Below are positions 17,206 through 26,561 of a stretch of DNA of 64,000 nt, in pieces. Each line of letters begins with the position of its first letter. The stretch's first letter is position 1. The notes beneath the pieces were generated by a model that searched no databases, was not told the origin of the DNA, and saw only the letters and a program-made list of their open reading frames with translations. Source of the DNA: Sulfitobacter litoralis. GTDB taxonomy: Bacteria; Pseudomonadota; Alphaproteobacteria; Rhodobacterales; Rhodobacteraceae. The stretch is from contig NZ_FNJD01000020.1 in NCBI RefSeq assembly GCF_900103185.1, positions 1-64,000 on the forward strand. The letters are read 5' to 3'. The position numbers and the translations under genes were made by a program.

Positions 17206-18578
17206 CTTTGGGGCTTGGTGCCATCGGCCGCATCCGCCGCCTTGAGCGACACGTTGAAGGTCGTGCCGTAGCCAAGTTTGCTTGTGTAGGCGATGCTGCC
17301 ACTGTGAGCATCGACGATACGCTTTGATATCGACAGCCCCAAACCGGTGCCTTGGAACTTGCGCTGATCGCTGGAGTCAAGCTGGCCGAACTCTTCGAAA
17401 ATAACGCTTTCGCTGCCTTCGGGAATCCCGATGCCCTGATCGGCAACAGAGATGACCAGATTTTCGCCGTCCCGCCCTAGCCCGACAGAAATGGTTCCGC
17501 CCGCCTGAGAGAATTTGGCAGCGTTGGACAGAAGGTTGACGACGACTTGATCCAGTCGCTTCCGGTCCCCACGGACGATGGGGTTTTCGGTTTTTACATC
17601 GATTTTGACAGCCACACCAAAACGGCTGGCATAGGGTTGGAACGAATGAGCCGCTGTGTTCACCACTTCTGCCAAATCCACATTGCCAAGATCGAGCGAG
17701 AATTTTCCGACATCGGCAGATTGCAACAGCAGCAAATCCCCGACCAGTTCGCCCAGACGATGCGCGTTGCGTGTGGCGATATCGAGAAGCCGCGACATTT
17801 TGTCCGGCACCTCCCCCGCAGAACCCGCATTAATCAGATCAAGCGCCCCTCGGATCGACGTTAGAGGCGTGCGTAATTCATGGCTGACTGTTGACAGGAA
17901 ACGGGTCTTGGCTTCGCTTGCTGCAAGGGCATTCTTGGCTTCTATCTGAAGCGCCAGACGGTTCTTCATCAAGGCGGAATACCCCTTAATGAAGGTCCGC
18001 GCGAGTTCGAGCACGAAGCCCAAGACAAAGAGCGCGGTAAAGAGGTTCAACCAAATCTCAGAGTCCAGTGAGGGTCGGGCAATCACCACATCGCGGATCG
18101 GGATGTAAAGGATCGCCCCGATGTAAATCGCCAGGCGAAACCCCAGCACGTAGAGAAACTGATGGTTGTTCATCGCCGCAAATATAGAGGCGGAAATCAA
18201 CAGGAAAAGCGGCAGAAAATGGCTATTTCCCACGCCCTGCTGGATCGCAATCGCGATGCAGAACAACGATATGGTCGTCGCGCTAAGCGCCGTGGTCATA
18301 TAGATATGGAACAGTGACTTGCGGATCTTGAGCGTCTTGGAACGGGTGTTGCGCAGGATAGAACGCAGCACAAGAATATCATATACTTCACAGATGCCGA
18401 TGGCGGCGAAAAAGAACAGCGCCACATAGAGATCGTAATAATACCCTGCCAGTCCGATCGCGACGGTGTAGATGATCGCGCGCTGCGCAAAGGCACGGCT
18501 GCCGACAAGCGCATAGTCCCGCAGCCGGCTTAACACCGGGCGGGTCTGGGGCAAGTTAACATTGTCGATTGCTTGCAT
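17187..18578 (-). CDS. Membrane sensor histidine kinase
   Basis: A 463-residue kinase. The first 200 residues hold about six hydrophobic segments (MASE-like integral sensor region), followed by a coiled linker. HisKA has FLSTVSHELRTPLTSIRGALD (His about 233). The ATPase domain has VVNLLSNAAKFS (N box), DQGIGIP (G1) and GTGLGLSIS (G2). The start at 18578 is preferred because GGAGAAA lies 10 bases upstream; the longer frame adds 14 unlikely residues. No response regulator is adjacent. It is divergent from a LuxI-like synthase gene across a 173-base gap, which suggests a functional link in signalling. Confidence 0.92.
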   Translation of the reverse strand: MQAIDNVNLPQTRPVLSRLRDYALVGSRAFAQRAIIYTVAIGLAGYYYDLYVALFFFAAIGICEVYDILVLRSILRNTRSKTLKIRKSLFHIYMTTALSATTISLFCIAIAIQQGVGNSHFLPLFLLISASIFAAMNNHQFLYVLGFRLAIYIGAILYIPIRDVVIARPSLDSEIWLNLFTALFVLGFVLELARTFIKGYSALMKNRLALQIEAKNALAASEAKTRFLSTVSHELRTPLTSIRGALDLINAGSAGEVPDKMSRLLDIATRNAHRLGELVGDLLLLQSADVGKFSLDLGNVDLAEVVNTAAHSFQPYASRFGVAVKIDVKTENPIVRGDRKRLDQVVVNLLSNAAKFSQAGGTISVGLGRDGENLVISVADQGIGIPEGSESVIFEEFGQLDSSDQRKFQGTGLGLSISKRIVDAHSGSIAYTSKLGYGTTFNVSLKAADAADGTKPQSYSDAA

Positions 18579-18599
18579 GTTGCGCTTTCTCCGTCTGCT

Positions 18600-18619
18600 T
18601 GGCGCACTGTAAGGCGCCA
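18600..18619. promoter_or_regulatory. 20-base inverted repeat TGGCGC-N8-GCGCCA
   Basis: A perfect 6-base dyad in the divergent gap between the membrane histidine kinase and the LuxI-like synthase, 22 bases upstream of the kinase start. Its 20-base span is like a lux box in size but the arms do not match the classical sequence. It is a candidate operator for either gene. Confidence 0.35.
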
Positions 18620-18751
18620 AACGAATCTATTTCTATATCACAATGATACACCTCAACTATTAGTGGAAAATTTGTTGCGATTAAGGCAGAACCGTGACTG
18701 TATGCATTTAGTTAACTTTTTCGTGATTTCAGTGGGCTCGGGGCAATATCA

Positions 18752-19474
18752 ATGGGAATCCAGAACGCATATTCACATCGAAACGCAGAGACGCTTGAGC
18801 CTTTGGTGCAACCCGCTCTCACGTCGCGACCTGTCGAAGATAGCGTGCCTTCCTACGCGACACGCCTAGAGGAAACTGTGGTGCATATTGGCAACCAGTA
18901 CCGCTATGGCCAGCTGTATTCAGATTTTCTGAAAGCCCGTAAATCGGTATTCATTGACCAAAAAGAATGGGATCTGCCCCATACCGAAGGGATGGAATTC
19001 GACCAGTACGACACACCACAAAGCCGGTCTGTCGTCATTCATGAATACGGGCGCGTGCTGGCGGGTGTCCGGTTGTTGCCGACCACGGCGCAGTGCGGGT
19101 GCTACACCTATATGCTCAAGGATGCGCAGCGCGGGATGCTGCAGGATATTCCTGAATATGTGCTTTACGAAGAGGCCCCCGTGATGCCCCATGTCTGGGA
19201 AGCAACGCGCCTGTTTTTGTCAAAGAACGAGCCCGCGCACCGGCGGCTGGCGATCCAGACCAAGCTGATCAAGGCCATGGCCCGTGCGGCCACCCAACAA
19301 GGCGCGACCCATGTGATCGGAATTGTCCCCGCGGTGTTCCAGCGCTGGATGAACCGTCTGGGCATGAGCGCCCTGCCAATGGGGCCCAAGCTAAACATCA
19401 GCGGCGACAACACGCAGGCCGCGATCATGCATGTGGCCAATTACGCCAGCGCGGCCCCATCCGACGCACGGTAG
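18752..19474 (+). CDS. LuxI-like acyl-homoserine-lactone synthase
   Basis: A 240-residue GNAT-fold protein of the autoinducer synthase family, with an N-terminal extension of about 45 residues. All eight residues invariant in LuxI proteins appear to be present: Arg63, Phe67 and Trp73 (ARKSVFIDQKEW), Asp84 and Asp87 (EFDQYD), Arg107 (GVRLLPT), and Glu150 and Arg153 (WEATR). The family joins an acyl chain to S-adenosylmethionine to make a homoserine lactone. No luxR gene adjoins; instead a membrane histidine kinase is divergent, and a LuxR-type regulator lies 23 kb away. The family call is strong, but the product could be an unusual lactone. Its 3' end overlaps the convergent tetR gene by 34 bases. 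Confidence 0.82.
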   Translation: MGIQNAYSHRNAETLEPLVQPALTSRPVEDSVPSYATRLEETVVHIGNQYRYGQLYSDFLKARKSVFIDQKEWDLPHTEGMEFDQYDTPQSRSVVIHEYGRVLAGVRLLPTTAQCGCYTYMLKDAQRGMLQDIPEYVLYEEAPVMPHVWEATRLFLSKNEPAHRRLAIQTKLIKAMARAATQQGATHVIGIVPAVFQRWMNRLGMSALPMGPKLNISGDNTQAAIMHVANYASAAPSDAR

Positions 19475-20058
19475 GCGATCAAGATAGTGTCGACCACGCG
19501 TGCGACGTGCTGGTCGATGTCTTTGTACGGACGGGTCGTCAGCCCCAGTTGTGCGCGGACCGTCCCAAAGCCTTTCAACAGCGAAATAAGATCTTCGGCC
19601 ACATCCGCCGGATCAAAATCATCCCGCAGTTCGCCGGTTTCTTGCCCCTGTGCCAGCAGGCCGGAAACGGCCGTGCAGACTGCCTCGAAGGCGGCGGTAT
19701 AAAAAATCCGTCCTACCTGTGGATAGTCCCGCGCAACTTCGTGAATCAGACAGGTAAATTTAACCGAATCCTGCTCGCTCAGGAAACTCAGGAACTTACG
19801 TCCGAACGATGTCAGCGCGGTACGCAAATCGGGATGACTGGAAATATCGCCCAACACCTCGGCGCGGAACACGTCTGCCTCCGCCTCAAGCACATGCTGC
19901 AAAATATCCGACATATTGTCGAAATAGCGATAGATCGTCGCCTTGGACACGGATGCTTCACGCGCCAGAAGGTCCGTCGTGACCTTGTCAAAGCCGTTGA
20001 CAAAGAACAGGGCGCGGGCCGTCGACAATATCCGTGACTTTGATGCATTTTCATTCAT
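19441..20058 (-). CDS. TetR-family repressor of the adjacent RND pump
   Basis: A 205-residue TetR-type protein. The HTH is in residues 8-52 (ILSTARALFFVNGFDKVTTDLLAREASVSKATIYRYFDN). The C-terminal domain resembles TetR_C regulators of efflux. It is divergent from the membrane fusion protein and RND genes. The 114-base gap contains a perfect dyad, ACTGAGCG-N7-CGCTCAGT, overlapping a likely promoter, which fits classical repression relieved by a pump substrate. Confidence 0.9.
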   Translation of the reverse strand: MNENASKSRILSTARALFFVNGFDKVTTDLLAREASVSKATIYRYFDNMSDILQHVLEAEADVFRAEVLGDISSHPDLRTALTSFGRKFLSFLSEQDSVKFTCLIHEVARDYPQVGRIFYTAAFEAVCTAVSGLLAQGQETGELRDDFDPADVAEDLISLLKGFGTVRAQLGLTTRPYKDIDQHVARVVDTILIAYRASDGAALA

Positions 20059-20117
20059 CCCCCTGAACTAGGGCGTGTATCGGCGAAATAAAAGTGCTGA
20101 AGGGCATCTAAGAGGGG

Positions 20118-20154
20118 TTGAACTGTGCGTCACTGAGCGTAAGTACCGCTCAGT
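20118..20154 (+). promoter_or_regulatory. Promoter with TetR operator for the RND operon
   Basis: A TTGAAC -35 element (20118-20123) is followed after 16 bases by TAAGTA (20140-20145). The dyad ACTGAGCG-N7-CGCTCAGT (20132-20154) covers the -10 region. Its position 18 bases before the pump operon start suggests that TetR binding blocks RNA polymerase. The -10 match is imperfect. Confidence 0.55.
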
Positions 20155-20172
20155 ACTCAAAAGGCCATTAAA

Positions 20173-21249
20173 ATGAAGCAGCTAATTTCCGTTCTATTAT
20201 GCGCGACCCTTGCGACGCCGCTTATTGCCCAAAGCGCTGACGACCTTACACCCTCGGGCATACAGGCCCCCATTCGGTCGGTCAAACTGATAGAAGCAGG
20301 CGGGGCCGCAGCGCAGGTAAAGCGGGTCTTCTTTGGGCAGATCGCTGCGCGAGAGACGGTCGATCTGTCTTTCGAAGTCGGTGGCCGTATGGTGATGTTC
20401 GACGCACAAGAGGGGCAGTTTTTGCAAGAAGGCGCGCAGATCGCAGCACTGGATGCCGCGCCGTTTGAACGTGCCGTCCAACGCGCCGAAGTACAACTGA
20501 CCCAAGCGGAACGGGATTTTGAGCGGTCGCAAACCTTGGCCAAAAGCAATGCAGTCTCCACCGCGCAGGCGCAGGATACGCAAACCGCCCGTGATCTGGC
20601 GCGGATCGCGTTGACCGAAGCCCGCGAGGCGTTGGACCACGCGACGCTAATTGCCCCTTTCCGTGCATTGGTGGCGTCGCGGCTGACGCCCAATTACGCC
20701 AACATCGCCCCCGGTCAGGCCATCGTGCGCCTGCATGATATGTCGGAAGTGCGGGTGGAAATCGATGTCCCCGAACAGATGTTCCAGATGTATTCAAACG
20801 CCGCCGGCATCGAATTCACCGGCACGTCGCCGGTGTTCTCCGGCGGTGTCCCTCTTGAACTGCGCGAGTTCAACGCCGAAACCCAAAGCATCGGGCAAAG
20901 CTACCGCGTGACACTGGCGCTGCCTGCCGACCGCGTCACCCCCAAGCTGATCCCCGGGGCCTCAATGAGCGTGACCGCGCGCGTCGCTGCGGGCGACGAT
21001 ACGGCAACCACCCTCCCCCCTTCTGCCGTGATGATGGCGGAGGATCAGGCGCGTGTCATGGTCTATACCCCCGATAAAAGCGGCAAGCAGGGGCAGGTAG
21101 CTTGGGTCCCGGTCGAAGTCTCGTCCAGCACGGGAACAGATATCGTCGCCACGGGACTTGAGCCGGGCACATTGGTCGTAGGTGCTGGCACACAGCTGCT
21201 GCGCGAGGGCGACACCGTGCGCCCCTTCAACGGGTTGAGCATCGAGTAA
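20173..21249 (+). CDS. RND efflux membrane fusion (periplasmic adaptor) protein
   Basis: A 358-residue HlyD/AcrA-type adaptor. It has a signal peptide (residues 1-18, ending LIAQSA), a lipoyl-like half motif QIAARETVDLSFEVGGRMVMF, and a short helical hairpin at about 100-155 (RAEVQLTQAERDFERSQTLAK). The second lipoyl half follows with DHATLIAPFRALVASR, then a beta-barrel and a membrane-proximal domain ending EGDTVRPFNG. It links the inner-membrane RND pump, encoded 3 bases downstream, to an outer-membrane channel that is not encoded here. There is no lipobox Cys. Confidence 0.92.
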   Translation: MKQLISVLLCATLATPLIAQSADDLTPSGIQAPIRSVKLIEAGGAAAQVKRVFFGQIAARETVDLSFEVGGRMVMFDAQEGQFLQEGAQIAALDAAPFERAVQRAEVQLTQAERDFERSQTLAKSNAVSTAQAQDTQTARDLARIALTEAREALDHATLIAPFRALVASRLTPNYANIAPGQAIVRLHDMSEVRVEIDVPEQMFQMYSNAAGIEFTGTSPVFSGGVPLELREFNAETQSIGQSYRVTLALPADRVTPKLIPGASMSVTARVAAGDDTATTLPPSAVMMAEDQARVMVYTPDKSGKQGQVAWVPVEVSSSTGTDIVATGLEPGTLVVGAGTQLLREGDTVRPFNGLSIE

Positions 21250-21252
21250 ACT

Positions 21253-24200
21253 ATGAAAATCGCACGTTTCTCCATTGAAAATCCGCTTTATACGTGGATT
21301 TTCATTCTCTTCGCATTGTTCGGTGGTGTGTTTGGCTACCTTTCGGTTGGCAAGCTTGAAGACCCGACATTCACCCTCAAATCGGCCATCGTGGCGACGG
21401 CTTATCCTGGTGCGAGTGCCGCCGAAGTGGCGACCGAGATATCCGAGGTGTTAGAAGCCGAAATCCAGCAGATGGACGAAGTGAAGACGGTCACCTCGCG
21501 CAACACCCATGGCCTGTCGGTGATCGAAGTCGAGATGCAGGATGAATATGATGGGACCGAGCTGCCACAGGTTTGGGACGATCTGCGCGACCGCGTGTCC
21601 GATGCGGGTGCGTCGCTTCCCTCTGGTGCCCGTCCGTCGCAGGTGAACGACGATTTCGGCGATGTTTTTGGTATCCTTTATGCCGTCTCCGCCCCCGGTT
21701 TTTCTGATTCAGAGATATGGGAGATCGCGACTTTCATCCGCCGCGACTTGCTGACCGTGGATGGGGTGGCAAACGTCGATATTGACGGGCTGCCGCAAGA
21801 GGCGATTTTTGTCGAACCGTCGTCGCAAGAGCTGTCACAGCTCGGGATTGATCCCAGTGTGATCATCGGCGCAATCAACGAATCTACCGCGATTAACCCC
21901 ACGGGTTTTGTCGAAACCGGTGATACCAATCTGCGCATCGACGGGCCGTCGGGCGAGGATAGCGTCAACGATATCAGTGCGCTGACCTTCGGCTTTCAGG
22001 GCGAGGTGTTGAATCTGCTGGATGTGGCCACCGTCACGCGCGGCCGTGTGGACGCGCCAGATCACATCCTACGGCAGGACGGCCAAGAGGTGTTCACCCT
22101 TGGCGTTTCGGGTCTGCTGTCAGAAAATATCGTCGAGGTCGGCAAACGCGTCGAAGCGCAGCTAAAAACGTTGCAAGCCTTTCTGCCCGTCGGGGTAGAG
22201 ATCACACCGATCTATGAACAGCACCGCGTGGTGGACGAGGCAAACAACAGCTTCCTGCTGTCTCTTGCCATGTCCGTCGCCGTGGTGATCGGGGTGCTTG
22301 CGCTTTTTATGGGGGTGCGTGCGTCTGTCGTTGTGGGCGCGTCGCTGTTGCTGACGGTGCTGGCAACGTTCTTTTTCATGTATCTTTTCGGGGTCAAGGT
22401 AGAACGGATCAGCCTTGGTGCTTTGATTATTGCCATGGGGATGCTGGTGGATAATGCCATCGTGGTCGCCGAAGGCATGCAACAAGAAATGCGCAAGGGG
22501 CGGCCTTCGGTCGCTGCAGCAGATACTGCCGCGCAGAACACCCAGATTCCGCTTTTGGGCGCGACCGTGATCGGGATCATGGCGTTTGCCGGGATCGGGC
22601 TATCGCCAGACGCGACGGGTGAATTCATGTTCTCCTTGTTTGCGGTGATCGGCATTTCGTTGCTGCTGTCGTGGATCGTGGCGGTGACCGTCACACCGCT
22701 GTTGGGGCACTATATGCTGAAGATCGGCGGGCTGGCGGATGATGACAGCGGCTATAATGGTCCGATTTTCCGCGCCTATGGCAATCTTGTGCGGCAGGTT
22801 TTGCGGTTCCGCTGGCTTGTGTTTGCCGGTCTGATCGGCACCACGGTGGCCTGCGTCATGATCTTTGGGCAGGTCAAACAGCAGTTCTTCCCCGCATCGA
22901 ACACGCCGCTGTTTTACTTTGAATACAAGGCCGAACAGGGCAGCTCTATCCAGTCAACCTCCCGCGATCTTGCGGTGATCGAAGATTGGCTGCTGGCCCG
23001 CGAAGATGTGGACACCGTGACTACCACCATCGGTGCCGGTCTGACGCGCTATGTCCTGACCTATACGCCGGGGGACAGCGACCCCTCGATCGGGCAGCTG
23101 GTGGTTCGCGCCACCTCGGCCGAGGCAATCCCCGCCCTACGCGCCGAGCTTGACCAGTTCGCGATCAATGCGCTGCCTTGGGCAGAGGTGCAGACCAAGC
23201 GGATCATCTTTGGCCCCGGTGGGGGTTCAGACATCGAGGCGCGATTCTCGGGGCCCGATTCCGCCGTGCTGCGCGATCTAGCGGATCAGGCCGAAAATAT
23301 CCTGCGCGACGCGACGCCATTGCTGCATACCGAGCACGTGGACTGGCGCGAAAAAGTGCTGGTCACCCGCCCCGTCTATGCCGAAGACCGTGCGCAGGCT
23401 GTCGGTATCGGCCGCAGCGATGTGGCGGATGCGATTGCGCTGTCGACCAACGGGATCACTGCCGGCACCTACCGCGAAAGGGACCGTCTGATCGACATCA
23501 TCGTCCGCGTGCCGCGGTCAGAATCCGCCAGCAACGGCCAGCTGCCCGACCAGATCGTCTATTCCGCCGCGCTTGGGGATTACCTACCGCTGAGCCAAGT
23601 GATCGACGGGTTCAAGGTCACGTCAGAGAACGCGGTGATCGAGCGCCGCAACCGCGTGCAGACGATTACGGTGCAGGCCAACGTCATCGAAGGTGTCACC
23701 CCGCCAACGGTTTTCCCACAAATCCGCCCATTGATCGAGGAGATTGAGCTGCCGGTCGGCTATACCCTTGAATGGGGCGGCGAATTTGAAAACGCAGGCG
23801 ATGCCCAAGCGTCTCTTGGCAAGCAGATGCCGCTGAGTTTCGGGACCATGTTGCTGATCACCATTCTGCTGTTCGGCAAGCTGCGCCAGACCGCCGTGAT
23901 CTGGACCATCGTGCCAATGGCGATCAACGGGGCCGCATTGGGCCTGCTGTTCTCGGGGCTGGCGTTCAGCTTTACCGCGCTGCTGGGTCTGCTGTCGCTG
24001 TCCGGCATGTTGATCAAGAACGCGATCGTTCTGGTCGAAGAGATTGATGTGCAAAAAGAAAACGGGCTAAACCAGCATGATGCCATCGTCACCGCAAGCG
24101 TCAGCCGTCTGCGCCCTGTGGTTCTGGCAGCGGTCACGACGATACTGGGGATGGTGCCGCTGCTGGCGGATTCGTTCTTTGCCGCAATGGCGGTGACGAT

Positions 24201-24312
24201 CATGGGCGGCTTGGGCTTTGCCTCTGTGCTGACGCTGATCGGTGTGCCGGCGCTGTATCACACCTATCTTGCAAAAGAACGGCGGGCGGATGCCGCGGCC
24301 AAACCGGTCTAG
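21253..24312 (+). CDS. RND efflux pump inner-membrane permease
   Basis: A 1019-residue AcrB-superfamily transporter with twelve membrane helices and two large periplasmic loops. Helix 1 lies near residues 10-30. The proton relay helix 4 appears as LIIAMGMLVDNAIVVAEGM (about 391-409), with one acidic residue in LVDNAIV where classical pumps have two Asp. The second half ends with the matching MLIKNAIVLVEEID. It exports small molecules using the proton gradient together with the adaptor. The substrate class cannot be told from sequence. The pump lacks an adjacent TolC gene, so it must use a shared channel. Confidence 0.94.
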   Translation: MKIARFSIENPLYTWIFILFALFGGVFGYLSVGKLEDPTFTLKSAIVATAYPGASAAEVATEISEVLEAEIQQMDEVKTVTSRNTHGLSVIEVEMQDEYDGTELPQVWDDLRDRVSDAGASLPSGARPSQVNDDFGDVFGILYAVSAPGFSDSEIWEIATFIRRDLLTVDGVANVDIDGLPQEAIFVEPSSQELSQLGIDPSVIIGAINESTAINPTGFVETGDTNLRIDGPSGEDSVNDISALTFGFQGEVLNLLDVATVTRGRVDAPDHILRQDGQEVFTLGVSGLLSENIVEVGKRVEAQLKTLQAFLPVGVEITPIYEQHRVVDEANNSFLLSLAMSVAVVIGVLALFMGVRASVVVGASLLLTVLATFFFMYLFGVKVERISLGALIIAMGMLVDNAIVVAEGMQQEMRKGRPSVAAADTAAQNTQIPLLGATVIGIMAFAGIGLSPDATGEFMFSLFAVIGISLLLSWIVAVTVTPLLGHYMLKIGGLADDDSGYNGPIFRAYGNLVRQVLRFRWLVFAGLIGTTVACVMIFGQVKQQFFPASNTPLFYFEYKAEQGSSIQSTSRDLAVIEDWLLAREDVDTVTTTIGAGLTRYVLTYTPGDSDPSIGQLVVRATSAEAIPALRAELDQFAINALPWAEVQTKRIIFGPGGGSDIEARFSGPDSAVLRDLADQAENILRDATPLLHTEHVDWREKVLVTRPVYAEDRAQAVGIGRSDVADAIALSTNGITAGTYRERDRLIDIIVRVPRSESASNGQLPDQIVYSAALGDYLPLSQVIDGFKVTSENAVIERRNRVQTITVQANVIEGVTPPTVFPQIRPLIEEIELPVGYTLEWGGEFENAGDAQASLGKQMPLSFGTMLLITILLFGKLRQTAVIWTIVPMAINGAALGLLFSGLAFSFTALLGLLSLSGMLIKNAIVLVEEIDVQKENGLNQHDAIVTASVSRLRPVVLAAVTTILGMVPLLADSFFAAMAVTIMGGLGFASVLTLIGVPALYHTYLAKERRADAAAKPV

Positions 24313-24321
24313 AGGGTCAAA

Positions 24322-24978
24322 TTATGCCGTGGGGCCATGCACCACGGCATGGGCCAAGGCGCGGGCGAGCGCGTCGCGTTCTGCCTCTGACTGATCGGGG
24401 CGAATGCGGTACCAGTCAACCAAACCGTTCAACGCCCCCATCAGGGCGCGGCTGGCAATTTCAATGCTCGGCACGGCCAGCTCTCCCTCTGCGACACCCG
24501 CGCGCAGCACCTCGCGGTACAAATTTTCGTAATCGTTGCGCAGGGTAATAAGTTCGCGCAGAACGCCGCGCTCTGCCTCGGTGGTAGAGCCGCGCAAATA
24601 GACCTCTACGCCCAGACGGATGCTGCGTTGATAGGGCAAGGTGTCCATCATGACGCGGGCGTGGGCGTGAGCCATCTGCTCTAGCTTCTTCACATTCGAT
24701 TTCTTCATCGAAACGAGCGGGGTGACCGCTTCAAAGCAATATTGCATCGCCTGTCGGTACACGGCAAAAAAGATCGCATTCTTGGACCGGAAATGGTGGT
24801 ACACGCGCCCCTTTGTCGCCCCAAGCTCATCTGCGATGTCGTCCATCGTCGCCTTGTCGAGCCCCTTGAGCATAAAGCATTGCGCGGCGGCTTCGATGAT
24901 CTCGCGGCGGCTGTCGTGCTTGTGCGAAGCCGAATCCGAGGCCTCGGCGATTGTGGTCACGTCGATGTGTTCGCCCAT
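24322..24978 (-). CDS. TetR-family regulator (second)
   Basis: A 218-residue TetR protein. Its HTH is REIIEAAAQCFMLKGLDKATMDDIADELGATKGRVYHHFRSK (about 23-63). The longer open frame up to 25140 adds 54 residues without family similarity; the start at 24978 has an AGAGGT site. It is convergent with the RND permease and divergent from the TRAP carrier operon, so it may control either itself, the TRAP genes or both. VYHHFRSKNAIFFAVYRQAM and the C-terminal part resemble regulators of acyl-compound or small-carboxylate genes. Confidence 0.88.
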   Translation of the reverse strand: MGEHIDVTTIAEASDSASHKHDSRREIIEAAAQCFMLKGLDKATMDDIADELGATKGRVYHHFRSKNAIFFAVYRQAMQYCFEAVTPLVSMKKSNVKKLEQMAHAHARVMMDTLPYQRSIRLGVEVYLRGSTTEAERGVLRELITLRNDYENLYREVLRAGVAEGELAVPSIEIASRALMGALNGLVDWYRIRPDQSEAERDALARALAHAVVHGPTA

Positions 24979-25314
24979 ATACTTTAGACCTCTGGCAGGG
25001 GAAAGACGGCAATAATCGGGGTTTTCTGCCCGCCTGACGTGAATACTGAGCCGAAAACATCCATTCTGACAAGCCGTTGCGTGGTCTGACGCCACGGATT
25101 TATCTGTTGCTACACTTACATCACCGACAGCTATTGACACCTGCGTGCCCTGTCACGACAGTAACATACTACTCAGAATGTTGCTCGGATAAAATCTAGG
25201 GGCGGCAGGGCAGATCGCGGGAATGGTCGGTCTGCAGGGTACCGAAAATCAAGGGCTCGGCCACACGCATCGCGGGGCTATGAGAGCTGACAAATTATGT
25301 TTGGGAGGACATAC
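24979..25314. other. 336-base divergent regulatory gap (tetR / TRAP dctP)
   Basis: No gene is seen. Two dyads stand out: CGTGG-N7-CCACG (around 25079-25095) and AACAT-N10-ATGTT (around 25163-25182). A TTGACA lies near 25134. These are candidate regulator sites for the divergent tetR and dctP genes; no convincing complete promoter could be fixed. Confidence 0.35.
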
Positions 25315-26466
25315 ATGACTTATAAATCATCCGTCGCAGTCACCGCATTGGTCGCTGCTGTTGCCATCAGTGGCCAAGCAAGCGCGAAAGAGCGTTTGAA
25401 CTTTGCCTACGGCTATCCGAACAACTCTGCCATTGGCCTCGCGGTTGACGCATATGCCGAAGCAGTAGCTGAACGCTCCGACGGCGAAATCGACGTAACC
25501 GGCTTTGCGATGTCTCTGCTCAGCTTGCCTGAAACATCGCCGGGTGTACGCGACGGTCTGGCCGATGTCGGCTTTGTACTGCCGCCCTATTATCCTGCGG
25601 AATATTCCACCAACCTTTTCCTGCACGAAATGAACCTGCTGGTGAACCTCGTGGAAAACCCCACCGGCAAAGAGCCTTTGGCGTTTACCGGTGCTATGGT
25701 CGAATACACCTTCACCAAATGCCCCGAGTGTCTGGACGAATATAAAGCGCAAAACCAAGTTTATACCGGCGGCGGCGTGACGCCCTTGTACAACCTGCTG
25801 TGTAAAGACGTCAAAGTAACGTCGGTCGAGGATCTGAACGGTCTGCGTCTGCGTGCCGGTGGTGCGGGTTTCGTACGTTTCGCCGAAGCTTTCGGTGCTC
25901 AGGGTGTGCGTCTGCCCGTCTCCGAAGCATATGAAGCGCTGGATCAGGGCATCATCGATTGTGCCATGCTGTCCGCACCTGAACTGACGAACTATAACCT
26001 GCACGAAGTCGTCACCGACATCACACTTGCCGTTCCCGGTGGGGTCTTTGCGGGTGTTTCCTCGGCGAACGTGAACGCGGATCGTTGGAAAGCCATGGAT
26101 GACACAGCCCGCGAGACGATGCTGTGGGGCGGAAGCCACATGACCGCAGACACCACATGGAACTTCTATACGGATGACAGCGCCGCCATTGAACATTCGC
26201 GCAATGCAGGCATCAACATCCACAAGCCCGACGCCGAACTGCTTGCTGCGGTAAAGCAATTCTCGCGCGATGACCTCAAGACCGTGTCGGCCCTGTTCAA
26301 AGACACCTACGAAGTCTCACGTGCAGACGAGATCGCGTCGGACTTTGAGCCGCTACTGGCCAAATGGAACGATCTGGTGAAAGACGTCGAAAGCTCGGAC
26401 GATCTGCAAACGCTGATCTGGGATCAAGTGATCTCCAAAGTGGACCCTGCGACTTACGCTCAGTAA
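25315..26466 (+). CDS. dctP: TRAP transporter substrate-binding protein
   Basis: A 383-residue periplasmic binding protein of the DctP family, C4-dicarboxylate type or related. It has a signal peptide (VAVTALVAAVAISGQASA, cleavage near residue 24). The ligand-contact Arg is expected in LNGLRLRAGGAGFVRFAEAFGA (about 182-203). A CPEC/C-rich loop (KCPECLDEYKAQ) and a following LLCKDVK are unusual and could form disulfides. The start at 25315 is chosen because GGGAGGA lies 7 bases before it. It is followed by the dctQ and dctM genes, so it is the first gene of a complete TRAP operon. The substrate is unknown. Confidence 0.92.
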   Translation: MTYKSSVAVTALVAAVAISGQASAKERLNFAYGYPNNSAIGLAVDAYAEAVAERSDGEIDVTGFAMSLLSLPETSPGVRDGLADVGFVLPPYYPAEYSTNLFLHEMNLLVNLVENPTGKEPLAFTGAMVEYTFTKCPECLDEYKAQNQVYTGGGVTPLYNLLCKDVKVTSVEDLNGLRLRAGGAGFVRFAEAFGAQGVRLPVSEAYEALDQGIIDCAMLSAPELTNYNLHEVVTDITLAVPGGVFAGVSSANVNADRWKAMDDTARETMLWGGSHMTADTTWNFYTDDSAAIEHSRNAGINIHKPDAELLAAVKQFSRDDLKTVSALFKDTYEVSRADEIASDFEPLLAKWNDLVKDVESSDDLQTLIWDQVISKVDPATYAQ

Positions 26467-26561
26467 GCCGCAGTAGACCTCGGTCTGCTGATCACAACGG
26501 GGGTGCCGTGCACCTTGCGCATGGCACCCCCAACGTCCCCTTCTTGCAAACGGATACTCCG

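Noticed and set aside
24979..25140. 54-residue N-terminal extension of the second TetR protein
   Set aside because: No TetR protein has such an extension, and ATG 24978 has a good ribosome site.
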